Under the pieces are notes generated by a model. It worked only from the letters and a program-made list of their open reading frames with translations. It had not been told where the DNA came from and made no database searches. Of a DNA stretch of 20,000 nucleotides, positions 9,839-19,919 are shown one piece after another. The position numbers and the translations under genes were made by a program. The stretch's first letter is position 1; every line of letters begins with the position of its first letter. The stretch comes from Priapulus caudatus. Its lineage: Eukaryota; Priapulida; Priapulimorpha; Priapulimorphida; Priapulidae. The stretch spans positions 88,581 to 108,580 of the forward strand of contig NW_014577132.1 in the NCBI RefSeq assembly GCF_000485595.1, in the 5' to 3' direction.

Positions 9839-10203
9839 TAGATGATTGCGAGACCGCGCAGGCCAAGAGACACGATCTTCACCGCGACAGAAACATCTTG
9901 AGAAAATCTTCTGGCCTAAAAAAATCTGCATCGTTTTCGTTTGAAGACCTTTCGCAACGCGGAGGCGGCACGCCACCGCCCGGTTATGTTTTGATATCCG
10001 ACCCGACTGTTTTGCCACGTGTAGTATTGCGATCTGGTATTTCCATCATGGAGACGGTCCTATCATATCCGGTAAAAAAACTAGCCTTACTTGTTCCATT
10101 TTTTAATCGACCCGCAGCATCATGCCGCAGATTATTGTTTTCTGTTCACACTGCATCGGTTAATAGCACATTATTTACGAGGAGGACATATAAGAGGTGG
10201 TGA
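9839..10203 (+). other. Unrecognised open frame downstream of the GT block
   Basis: A frame stays open for about 120 codons of non-repetitive sequence after the GT block and ends at TGA 10201-10203. The peptide has mixed composition, with Ser/Lys-rich and Gly-Gly-Gly-Thr-Pro-Pro-Pro segments and no domain I recognise. GCTGTAG at 9835-9841 could serve as a splice acceptor after the GT tract, and CGGTAAAA near 10069 as a weak donor, so an internal exon is conceivable. There is no ATG in a sensible position and no second copy to test it against. Chance is the more likely explanation. Confidence 0.12.
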
Positions 10204-10858
10204 AGTCATGTAAGCGCTTAGAAGACGCGAGGAAGCAATGTACACACACTGGGCGAGTAAATGTATTATAGCAACGAGTATTTGTTGTGAATATATATAT
10301 ACAAGGTTTAGTATCTTTTCCTATATTACATAGAGTAGTATTGGAAATATGAAATGATATGCTTGCAGTAGAAGTCGTAATAATGAAGTGATATAGTATG
10401 CTGGAGAGCATATATAGATATATATCACCCAAGGATGACCCGCCGGCAGGCTCCATCCCATAATGCTACGACCTTATTGTTTACAGATACGAAACAGCTC
10501 ATTACGCTGCGACTTAATTCCCACCGATAATTAAGGTAGAGGTTCATACAAGGAGACATAGCCATGCAAATACGATCACCGATGGAAATTGCACTGATCA
10601 CGCACGTTTCCTCGCACGCGAGCAAAAGCTGTCACCATAATTGCTGAACTCTCACAAGCTCACATCAAAGAGCGCAAATCTCGCGGTTCAACGATGTGCT
10701 TCTAATTCGATAGACTGGCGCGTCGGCGTCGAGCCACCACGCACGCGTCGTTGCGCGTAGAGCGAGCGGTGACAGACTATATGCGGGTGCACCACCGGTC
10801 GCTGTCGCCTCGAAGACGTGTGGGAATCGGACGCGTCAGCTTTCATTCGGCGTCAAAC
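10204..10858. other. No recognised feature
   Basis: AT-rich up to about 10430, with short TA runs (10290-10301, 10409-10426), then mixed sequence that becomes CpG-rich from about 10690. No gene or RNA feature was recognised. Confidence 0.5.
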
Positions 10859-10894
10859 CTATATATATAACACACACACACACACACACACACA
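10859..10894 (+). repeat. (TA)n(CA)n microsatellite
   Basis: A short TATATATATA run passes directly into about twelve CA dinucleotides and ends at GCCTTGC. Confidence 0.95.
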
Positions 10895-11852
10895 GCCTTG
10901 CTCTAAACCTTCTCCCGACAAACGTCAGCAGAGAAGTAACACGATGAATAATGATCATGCGAGATCGTCATAGAGAGCGAGTAAATCATAGGTCAGCCGG
11001 CCCGTAATGATACGCGCGATGGTCAACACAATGCCAGCGCCACGGGATCAATCACGCGCACGAGGTGACAAGGAGCGCGCTCGCTGTTCCCGCCAACTAT
11101 CACACCCCCTGGTCGACTTAATGAGGACGCGCTCGAATACGAGGGTGTGCCGATAGAAGCGCGAACAGCCGACGTGGTCCCACTCAAGTCCACCTCACTT
11201 CTAAATCACCGGCATAATGAGCAGTGGCGTTGTTACACCAGCATATGTTTCCGCCAAGCGAAACACAGCGCAGTCGCTCTCCATGGGAACAAATGGAAGG
11301 AAGGAGAGAGAGAGTGGGCAACAATTCGTCTGCCGTCGAAAGGCTGTCGGACGACTACGAAAACAACGTAGAGTTAGAACGATTGGCGCGCATATTTAGC
11401 TTTGTTCGAATCTCACCCGTGGACATATTCAGACACGCGTGAAGAAGAGGCCTGGACAGCCTCTACGGGGCACAGCTCTACTGTATTACCCCGCATAGAT
11501 TTGATTTGTTGGTTGGAAGATGCCATTTTACATAAAAGTTATGTTACGAAAATGCTACACAAAGTTAGCAATGAACTATGACATATTCTGACACAACGTG
11601 CTCGTAATTCGCAGAATGCACACGCGGTGACAGAATATAGATTACAGGTGCTGGCTGTGTTAGTTTAGCATATAGCAGCCGGTTGGTTTCATTCAACCAC
11701 AGGTTGGTCAATAAAGGCCATCTGAAACGACAGGAAATTGAAAACGATCGATGTACGGCGTCTGCAGTTGAACAACTTATCATGTGTGTATTTTGTTCCC
11801 GTGAAATCGAAAATCGCGATGTACCTTGTTGTTGAAGCACTAGCTGGCTGCA
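10895..11852. other. No recognised feature
   Basis: About 960 bp. Overlapping plus-strand frames of 60-74 codons at 11147-11442 resemble nothing known. A GTTCGAATC motif at 11404-11412 looks like a tRNA B-box, but no cloverleaf can be built around it. The minus-strand frame ending at 11565 enters from the CA block and is not supported. Confidence 0.45.
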
Positions 11853-12152
11853 GACACGCACGCACACACGCACGTACGCACGCACGTACGCGCACAAGCA
11901 CGCACGTACGCGTGCACACACGCGTGCACACACACGCGCGCATGTACGCACACATACACACACACACACGCGCGCATATGCACGCACATGTACATACAAA
12001 TGTATGCATATACACATATCTACCGACGCACACACAGGCACACACACGCAAGCACACACACGCGCACGCACACACACGCGCAAGCACGCTCACATACGGA
12101 CGTACGCGAGCGCACACACGCACGCACGCGCGCATACACGCCAGCACGACAC
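11853..12152 (+). repeat. (CA)n/CACG-rich compound microsatellite
   Basis: About 300 bp of ACACGCACG-type repeats with ACGTACGC and GTGCACAC segments. In composition it is the reverse complement of the GT block at 9241-9838, so the two face each other across about 2 kb. Open frames on both strands (His-Thr or Cys-Val runs) are artefacts of the repeat. Confidence 0.95.
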
Positions 12153-12300
12153 GTGTAATCACGTTTTAGAAGTAACGATCCTCTGAATTGTACACTGCCC
12201 GCTTAGCAGCAACCACAGCAGTGTCGTCGCTACCACACTGCGTGAAAAGACTGGCTTCATCATCGGAGAGTTTGAGCAGTGAGTTGCGAAAGTCAACTTT

Positions 12301-12861
12301 ATGCTAGTTAATAGCCAAGCTGCTACGAGCCGTTGTTTACTGCTTATATATAGACGGAAACATACGCCCGCCTTATATGCGGTGATAGTTTATTTGGCGA
12401 AAATGCAACAGAGACCGTTATATATTTATATCACGATATATACCGTTGGAAAAACGTTTTCGATTAGAGCGCGGTGTGTACTTTGTGGTAAACCACGTCT
12501 GCGTGGACGGCATTGCAGCGCGATAGTAAGACCTGTACAACCTCGAAAATGCAAACTTACCGCAAGTACTGTATTGCTCGTGTGGATATTCGATTTTGCT
12601 GCTACGGCCTCTACTAGTATCTCATACGTGACTGCAGCCGACAAACGACCGAGTCCAGTTCACACAATATTGTCGACGTCGGCATTGCCGAGTAAATTCT
12701 GCATGATCGCGCCAAAAGTAGTCAAATACGCAAATTGGCCATCTACTAATAGCCTAACTAGAAATTCCCTTTGCAAGTCTTTACGACGCATGTGTGTTCG
12801 ATACCCTGTCGCGCAGCACGCGCGAATGCAAATGGCGACGCAATCATTGCGAGAGCATTAA
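12301..12861 (+). CDS. Unrecognised 186-codon open frame, doubtful
   Basis: The longest frame in the window that is not made of simple repeat, running from ATG 12301 to TAA 12859-12861, with a stop only six codons upstream. The product has a Cys-x-x-Cys-Gly-Lys-Pro-Arg-Leu-Arg-Gly-Arg-His-Cys patch at about residues 59-72, which might suggest a metal-binding knuckle. It is strongly basic with only about three acidic residues in 186, unlike most folded proteins. No domain is recognised. The surrounding DNA gives no promoter, splice structure or poly(A) signal. I regard it as probably spurious and list it only because it exceeds its neighbours in length. Confidence 0.12.
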   Translation: MLVNSQAATSRCLLLIYRRKHTPALYAVIVYLAKMQQRPLYIYITIYTVGKTFSIRARCVLCGKPRLRGRHCSAIVRPVQPRKCKLTASTVLLVWIFDFAATASTSISYVTAADKRPSPVHTILSTSALPSKFCMIAPKVVKYANWPSTNSLTRNSLCKSLRRMCVRYPVAQHARMQMATQSLREH

Positions 12862-13533
12862 AATCTGAAGTCTCATGGGCGGCTTCTGATTATTATGCTT
12901 ATAAGCTTTATTGAGGAGGATCCTGCACCGCTGTCACTCAACAATGGATCAGACTACTACCCCCCGGGTCAACACACAAATATGTGCATATAGCAGAAAT
13001 GATCAAGCGTGGTGGTTAATACGTTGTGTTAGTCACCCACCAGCTGACTTCGCGATTTTGGTCAACTTTCTTCGCTGCACAGAGAGGGAACTGCACGAGT
13101 TTCAAGCGAATCAAGCGTAGGGCTTCGCGGAATTATCTTTTTATTGCAAAGAAATCTGGGCGACGTTGAAGATTAACCTGCTCTCACAAGCCAATGACCT
13201 GGCAATTTTAACTGCCCCTATAATTCCCCCTGTTTGCTCAACGAACCTGTGTTATTGTAAAGAAAACAAACACGTGGACACGTTTATAGGACAGCAAACT
13301 ATCAGGGAAATAGGCGTACAGGGTCACCGTGCATTTATTGTTAAAAGCAATTAGCAACGCACAGAAGATTCAATTCTCCTTTTATTGAGCAATGAATTAA
13401 ACTAACATCAGGACGGCAATTTCCCCCCCATTGACATTTCATTCATTTATAACAGTGAGTGGGCGTGAGTCGATAAAAGCCTCTTCTGCTGACAGGTACG
13501 GAATTATAAATCTGTTTGATCTCTTTGGTGTCC
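12862..13533. other. No recognised feature; left flank of duplication copy 2
   Basis: Two short frames (12911-13120 and 13166-13354, both 60-70 codons) have no recognisable content. The end of this stretch is the apparent junction with copy 2. No target-site duplication, inverted end or repeat family is seen at the junction, but its true position is uncertain because copy 1 begins at the window edge. Confidence 0.45.
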
Positions 13534-13967
13534 TACACTCGGTGATCACTGAAACCCTGCACTGGACAATAGCAAAACTGGGAGCCGATCGACTATGATT
13601 ATGTACATCCTTATTTTGAGGACTCGCTGCATTAATGGCGAAGTAATGAGATTCATCAAGACAATGCACGAAATGAATTCAAATAAGCATTCAGCATCCT
13701 GTGAAATTGCCTGTCTGCTGATTGAATTCATGCAAAGCGCGTTTCAAACTGGAAATCCAATCAGCGCCACAAGATTGTGTTTGTATTCATCGTTAGTGGC
13801 AAGCAGAGCGCGCTCGCGTGAGCACGAACGTCGCCCAGCTGCGGCAGTCATCAGCACCTCATCCCGACCGTCCCTTCAGCAGTTTGCCGACATTAGGTGC
13901 CGCGATTGCGACGCAATCGTATTCAACGTTTACCGATGCGCTGAACACCGATGCGCGTATGTGTTTT

Positions 13968-14223
13968 GGTACACCGCGCGCGTGTTCTGGTACACAGATG
14001 CGTGTGTTTTGGTACACCGTGCGTGTGTTTTGGTACATCGCGCGCGTGTTCTGGTATACCGTGCGCGTGTTCTGGTACACAGACGCGTGTGTTTTGGTAC
14101 ACCGTGCGCGTGTTTTGGTACACCGTGCGTATGTTCTGGTACACCTTGCGTGTGTTCTGGTACAACGACGCGTGTGTTCTGGTACAACGACGCGTGTGGT
14201 CTGGTACACCGTGCGTGTGTTCT
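13968..14223 (+). repeat. GGTACACCG minisatellite, copy 2 (12 regular 21/22-bp units)
   Basis: Twelve head-to-tail units fill exactly 256 bp: eight of 21 bp and four of 22 bp. The consensus starts GGTACACCGTGCG and continues TGTGTTCT. The 22-bp units (2, 6, 10, 11) carry the variant ACAGAYGCG or ACAACGACGCG. Units 1-3 resemble units 5-7, which suggests an 85-bp, four-unit higher-order period. Because 21 is divisible by three, the array lies inside open frames on both strands with heptapeptide repeats such as VFWYTVR. These have no coding support. Confidence 0.95.
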
Positions 14224-15819
14224 GCTAAGAGTGGTATGGACAACGTTCACTGCAGACACTGTGCCCGTATTCTGGTAAGAGTTGCACAAGCGTTCACGCT
14301 TCGACACACCGCGAACGTATTCTCGTACAGGAGTTATGGAAACGTTTACCTAAGGGATCGTCCCCGTGCCCTGGCACGCGTGTTAGCTTAATGTCGAATA
14401 AAAATGGAAGAACAATACGCGGTGTGTGCGAGAGTGAAAACAGCACGTCGAGAAGACGGAAGTTCAGCTACGTACACATCCTGCAGCGGAGGAGCGCAAA
14501 TTTGCATGCAAATACAAAGCAAATTCAAACCCCAACATAGCAGTACATACATCATCATTACCCGAATGGTCGTTCGTGCTAAACCAGCAGCCCTCGATTT
14601 CACTTGAAGTAACTACTGTTTGAATGCGTGCTAGTCTGTAACGTAATGGCGGTCAATGGCGACCGGTAGTCGTAACCTACTGCGCAACTCGTCATGCACG
14701 GAGAAATGTCATCAAATCGGACAAATAGTTCAACACGATTGTAGTTTAAGCAAGGGAAGATTACAATCGACGCGAGACACTCGGCAAAAATAATGAATAA
14801 CAATAAAAAAAACGATAAATATGGAAATGATGTCCGAAATTTACCAGACATTTATCGGAATTCAGATTGCACGAGTTACTTTAATAAACTACACATCTGA
14901 CCTGCTGTGTTTCAAATAAGCTGATGTTCGGGCCCTAGTAGTTTGTCGCATGAGAATAGGATGTCCCTTAATCTGGGACAGTCTGACTAATCTGGAACTG
15001 TACATCAGCCGATGAGTGGTACCTATGGTTTTAAATTGCGTATTTCAGAATAATTTCCGTTTGAAAGTTCCCCGCAATAGATTAATACAAAATGCAACTG
15101 TCCGTTTCGCAATAGAACGAGCACGCGACTATTCGCCTGAGATAAGTTTTTTTTTATCGCAAAAGGCATTAAGCAACTATAAAGAATACCACACACATAC
15201 TTACCACAAATCACGCCAGATCATATACCACCACCACGCATACCACATCGAACACACATCAGATTCCGTATAGACGTACGATCCTAACTGTGCGCCAACA
15301 GCTCTCCGACCCACAAGATATGCGTGCACCCGAGCATAATTTTCACGGCTCGCTGACGACCAAAGTGCCCTCTAATGTCTTCCTGGCACTGAAAGGTCCC
15401 GAGACGACTGCTTCGCTGTCACAGTAGGCGCAACCTTTGAAGCCATGAGCGACGGAAGTCGGGCAAAACTTCGCGATGCGAGCTGACAGTCGCCGCAGCC
15501 AATCCGACGGCGGCTGCGCTTATCCGAGATCCCGGACAAAAGCCGCGCGCGAGAGATCAATAGCATGGGAATGACTTCTTGTTATTGTACATGCTTGCTA
15601 TGTGTGTTTTAAACATGATTCACTCGGCCGTCGTGCGCACACACACACACACCAGAGCGCACCGGACCTCGCTCGCGCGCGCTCTACGATAGAATTTCTC
15701 TCTCGGCGCGATATTGCTTAATTAAACGCCAGTGTTGTGGAACGGCAGCAGATGAAAAAAGATGATGCGTGCAACAATCCGCGCAGGAAAGGTCCAATTC
15801 ATAACCGACGAGCGGGGTC
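14224..15819. other. No recognised feature (copy 2 of 808-2499)
   Basis: Colinear with 808-2499. Frames open in copy 1 are not the same frames that are open here, which argues against coding. A short CA run occurs near 15638-15652. Confidence 0.5.
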
Positions 15820-16165
15820 CGAGGCTACAACAACAGTCGGCGGCGGCGGCCGGCATTTTTCCCGCGGCGCAGAAGAAATTTCCTGCCATCGGTGCCGCCG
15901 CGAGACAGCATTCTCCCGATGACTAAGGCTCGCTGCGTGCACACAAAGGCGTCGTCATCGAGGTCCGGGGGAAAGAACCATCGAGATGCTCTCGTCTCCC
16001 CCCCCCCAAAAAAAAACACCTAACGCGCGGACGACGCGAGTGTGCACGGACAAAAGCGGCCGCTGTGCTCGGCGAGCGACAGAAGTAACACGGCGAAGAG
16101 GAGGAAGAGGAGGAAGAGGAGGAGGGCGAGCGCGGCATCGCGTTGTTAATCAACGGCACTCTGTA
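15820..16165. other. CpG-rich block with C/A and purine tracts (copy 2)
   Basis: Counterpart of 2500-2880. It holds a C10A9 run (15998-16016) and an uninterrupted 42-base purine tract of GAGGAA-type repeats (16095-16136), longer and more regular than the matching tract in copy 1. The reading frames of copy 1 do not survive here because of indels, which argues that neither copy is protein-coding in this block. Confidence 0.45.
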
Positions 16166-17389
16166 GAGAGGAAGCCTGCTGAGACAGGATGCGGCGGGGG
16201 CGACCTGACCTCGATTAGCTGTTTCCTTCGTGCATAACCAGCTAACGATGTCCACTGATTACAGTTGTCGGACGAACGTTCGTTGCACTCGGCACGGCTT
16301 ATCAGGACTAAACGATTCGCCGTTAATTTATCTCTGGAGGTTTTATAACGCCGAAGGAGTTGTCGTTGGTGGGCGGGCTGCGGGTGTGGTGTTTGTGTAG
16401 TGGGGTGTGTAACTGCACTAGAATGTAACTTGAGTTTAAAATGCATGAGACCGTATCCGAACCTTTGTAGAAACACATCCGCGAACAATGTCAGCGCGTA
16501 TAGTAACTGCGTCCCGTGAGAATAGAAACAGTTGGAGGAGAACTCTACTTTATTCGTTTCGCCCCCCCCCCCCCATCGCGCGCGCATCAGCGAAAAAGTG
16601 TTTTCTATTTCCCGCTGATATGCCATTTTCGAATGCGAACTTTTAGCAAATTAGATGTAGTATTATTTCAAAGCGTCGTAAAACGTTTTACGACCGAATC
16701 TTACGAAAGTGCTCTTGGAAAAACGTAAAAAATTGCCGTTATCCGCCTGCGACCGCAATTAAAGCGCAACTCGCCAACGCTATTGATTCCAGACTTCAAC
16801 ACGCTATGTACATACAATACGCTATAGTTCAGCGATATGTAGAGATCCGCGTTTCGTCATCATTATTTTGTAAGGCCTATACCTCTTACTATTCTTTAAT
16901 ATTAATTTTTATACTAACTTTTAGTCACAGTTTTTTATCGACATGTATATGCACTTGCATGAAAAAGAAAGCGAGGGAGTCGTATGTAATGTTAGCACAC
17001 TGCGCGGTGATCATCGCTATCATGTCTCCTTGCTATCGGACTACCCCAAAACATGATCCGGAATCTGATTAATTATACAATAGCAGCATTTAGCAATTAA
17101 TTACATAAATTAACAGTATGAACTGCACCCTTTACGAACTTGGAAATGGGCATTCATCCATGACTCACAATAGAAAAAAACACATAAAACTTCAATTACA
17201 GTGCTACCGGCCGAGCTGTATAACGAGTGATTAGCAGATGAAAATTGTTTACGCGAGTCCTGGGAGATATATCGGCAACGTGGCATTTGCTAATCGGTTG
17301 CGACAAAGCTAGCCCCACAACGCTAATACTCTGCTCGGCACTACTCAATTCAGTTTCGACCACACAGCGATAGAGCGCGTTTAGTGGCG
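16166..17389. other. No recognised feature apart from poly-C (copy 2 of 2881-4199)
   Basis: Colinear with 2881-4199. The 158-codon minus-strand frame at 16150-16626 crosses the poly-C tract and is closed in copy 1, so it is not supported as a gene. Confidence 0.5.
16562..16574 (+). repeat. Poly-C tract (C13)
   Basis: Thirteen C residues at the position matching the C11 tract of copy 1. The flanks TTTCG on the left and ATCGCGCGC on the right are shared. Confidence 0.95.
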
Positions 17390-17393
17390 CTCA

Positions 17394-17635
17394 TGGGGTC
17401 TATGTCCCTCAGGGTACTGCCGGAACGTACCCTGGGTACGGTCCGGTATACCGGAACGTACCCTGGTAACTATTTGATATGGTTAGGGTTAGGATTCGGA
17501 TTAGGGTTAGGGTTAGGGTTAGGGAGTAGGCGTATACGACTCCCTAGACTCGTTAGTGGAGTAGGCGAGGTACGGTCCGGCATATTAGATAGTACAAGGG
17601 TACGTTCCGGCAGTACCCTGGGGAACATAGACCCT
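17394..17635. mobile_element. MITE-like inverted-repeat element with TTAGGG core (copy 2)
   Basis: Same element as 4204-4477, here 242 bp and cleaner. The left arm (GGGTCTATGTCCC, then CAGGGTACTGCCGGAACG) pairs with the right arm over about 40 bp with only two or three mismatches, including C/T in ATGTCCC versus ATGTTCC. CTCA flanks both sides (17390-17393 and 17636-17639). A second copy of CCGGAACGTACCCTGG lies 31 bp inward on the left, and GTACGGTCCGG-type sequence lies inward on the right. The open frame at 17384-17683, with its alternating Gly-Leu run, is just translated TTAGGG and not a gene. Confidence 0.85.
17481..17524 (+). repeat. Interstitial TTAGGG tract (copy 2)
   Basis: Two TTAGGG-like units, a short interruption (ATTCGG), then four further perfect TTAGGG units. 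It lies within the inverted-repeat element at the same place as 4305-4350. Confidence 0.92.
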
Positions 17636-17639
17636 CTCA

Positions 17640-19888
17640 GCTTTAGTGGCTCCTTATTCTCAATAGGCGATGCCAGCATGTAAGCTATTTCCTGCGCTAT
17701 CAAGACAACGGCCACCAGTTTTTCTCTATGACCATCGTAATCCAAAGTCGCTTTCTAGAGCCACACTCTATTTACCGCCATTACACACGAGAGCTGATGC
17801 CCCCGAAGACAACACTTCCTGCTGGGGTGCTGAGCAGAGCTGCAGCTCGATGCGAAATATTAGCTTCGTGATGGAGTAATTACCAAACTCATTACGTGAA
17901 GGCGCCCAATTAAAAAACAACTCAATGCCTGCGAGTGCGCGGCATCGTATTGCAACGCGACAGGGGGCGCCACAGTAGTAACGACGTGTCGGCGTATATG
18001 ATCAGCGCGCAGACGACGGACTAGCCATCGCTTACATTGTAGTAGGTTTCAGTCAGACTAAGTCGTGCCAACCGTCCGTGACACAAAGTGGCCGCCTAAG
18101 AAATGTTATATCAGCGAATCTTACAGCGGGTGCGCGATATGCATACATCCAGTTTGTGTCTGTGTATACAAGACGCAGAAGAATTATGGTTATTCCAGTA
18201 ACTAATAGTAATACCGGCCTATATAACAAACAATACATAACTACATAACAGTAATATAGACTGTCGGCCTAGCATATAGGTGCAGTGGACGGTATAATTA
18301 CCTAACGAAACACATATAAACGTCGTGACGCGAATTTTCACAACAGTTCTCAGGCAAACGAACTTAACGTAGAACGACCTCTTACACTCGCACCGTCCGT
18401 GCCAACATCGTCCAGGATGTGCGCGCTGCATGGCTAGACGACTTGTGTGCGAGTGCATGCCATAACATGGTATTCGATGACGATAGCACTGGCCACAGTG
18501 TGGTCACGGTCGCTGCGATGCTGACATGTGCACACTGCTCTGCTGTGTTTGCACTGCCACTGAGTGAGTAATGCGCGGCGCGGCGAGTGTGCCCGTGCCA
18601 GGCAACTTGCGGATCCTTCGACTGCTTGCACGAGAGCGAATGCGTTTCATCACACAATCTACATAACGTAGGAGGCGCGCGAAATGACTATGCATATCAT
18701 TTTTATGCGAAAACTTGCTGATAAAGACCAAGGGAGTTTCTATCGACGCCAGGGCGGCGGCAGACGGCTTTCTCCCACGCCATCGTCGAGTGCGCGGCTC
18801 TCTCTCCCTCTCTCATTGGCAAATATTTATTCTGAAAATTACTCGCGACGGAAATTTTTCGAAGTGGATATGTGTGAAGGAGTGTTCTGCCGAGAACGTT
18901 CAAACACAACTTATGTGAAATTGATAAACATTCTCCGCAGCTACTCCTCACAATCGAAGCGCTGCATTCTGCGCTGCGAAGAGCCGCGTGCGGTAAACAC
19001 TGCTGCTAGCAGGAGATTCCCCGCACATCGGACGCGCAGTAGTAGATACTCACGCGTTGTACGAACGCAAGCACCTCTCTGTCAGCACACCACCTGCAGG
19101 TGACATCTATGAGTGACGAGAGAAGAGTGATCACTTAAGCAGCTGCGTTGATATGTTCCCACCCACACTCCGAAACATTGGCGATGAATAGAGCGTGCGC
19201 TTTACCTCACGCGCGCACGCTAAGCTGACGAAGTGGAAAGACCGTGTTGCCGACGTGCATCGGGCGAGCATCGGTGATCGAGCCAAGTTCCGCCTTCACT
19301 GCCAATTACGACGACAAACATTTTTTCTCCAGAATTTACGCCAAACTGACGCAACGTACACGCTTTTCTGCCCTTTGTTATACTCCCAAATTACGCGGCG
19401 GGGGCTATTTTTCTGAAAAAAAAATTCGTTGAACTTTTCAGCTTGGTTGTTTAGTCGTTGCTGCGAAAGCGCGCGTGAGAGCGGTGAGCTCATTGGCCCG
19501 CTACCGGCCTCTTTAGATGCGCTATGTGTGTGTGTGTGAAGAATGAAACATTACCGCATAGAACGCTGATAACGCCCGCGAGCGATCATTAGCCCCGAGG
19601 AAAAAAATCCTACACCGGCCTCCGGAGCGAGCCCAGCGAGCAGCGAGAGCTCTTACGAAGCCACGACGCTGCGCTTAAACGCTGTTCGTGCATGAATGCG
19701 ACGAGCATCTTCACAATAAATAACGAGCGCGCACAATGCCAGTGGAAACATGATATACGAATTCATGCCTTAACATCATCGTATATATACAGTGTATAGC
19801 CGCGCACAGTCGCAGCTCAGCCAGCCAGCGCGCGCTAACCACAGCCTGCACTAGCAGAGAGTCTGATGAGCAGAGAGGCTGCTCTCAC
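17640..19888. other. No recognised feature (copy 2 of 4482-6916)
   Basis: Colinear with 4482-6916, including the reduced palindrome at 19003-19012. The longest frame (18684-19103, 139 codons on +) is not maintained in copy 1. No RNA gene or transposon end was seen. Confidence 0.5.
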
Positions 19889-19919
19889 CCTCTCTCTCTC
19901 TCTCTCTCTTTCTCTCTCT
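19889..19919 (+). repeat. (CT)n microsatellite, copy 2
   Basis: CT repeat interrupted once by an extra T pair, about 31 bp, and longer than in copy 1. The flanking ACACGATCATT and GTTCGATAGAGCATGGCA are shared with copy 1. Confidence 0.92.

Noticed and set aside
9262-10203. 313-codon plus-strand frame
   Set aside because: About the first 190 codons are translated GT repeat (Cys-Val runs) and the start is GTG. Only the tail after 9838 is worth mention, and it is listed separately with low confidence.
11404-11412. GTTCGAATC, tRNA B-box-like
   Set aside because: No matching A-box at the right distance and no acceptor stem can be formed around it.
11565-12083. 172-codon minus-strand frame
   Set aside because: The first part is translated CA repeat. 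The remaining roughly 95 codons have no recognisable domain and no independent start.
13968-14223. CRISPR-like array
   Set aside because: Units are contiguous with no spacers between repeats, so this is a minisatellite, and the context is eukaryotic.
13595-14278. 227-codon plus-strand frame across the copy 2 minisatellite
   Set aside because: Half is minisatellite whose 21-bp units keep frames open by arithmetic. The first 120 codons are interrupted by stops and shifts at the matching place in copy 1 and resemble no known family.
17481-17524. True telomere or chromosome-fusion site
   Set aside because: The TTAGGG run is only about 44 bp, lies inside an inverted-repeat element with unique DNA on both sides, and sits at the same place in both copies.
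19863-19870. CTGATGAG, hammerhead ribozyme-like core
   Set aside because: No paired stem II or downstream CGAAAC is present, and the motif is broken in copy 1.
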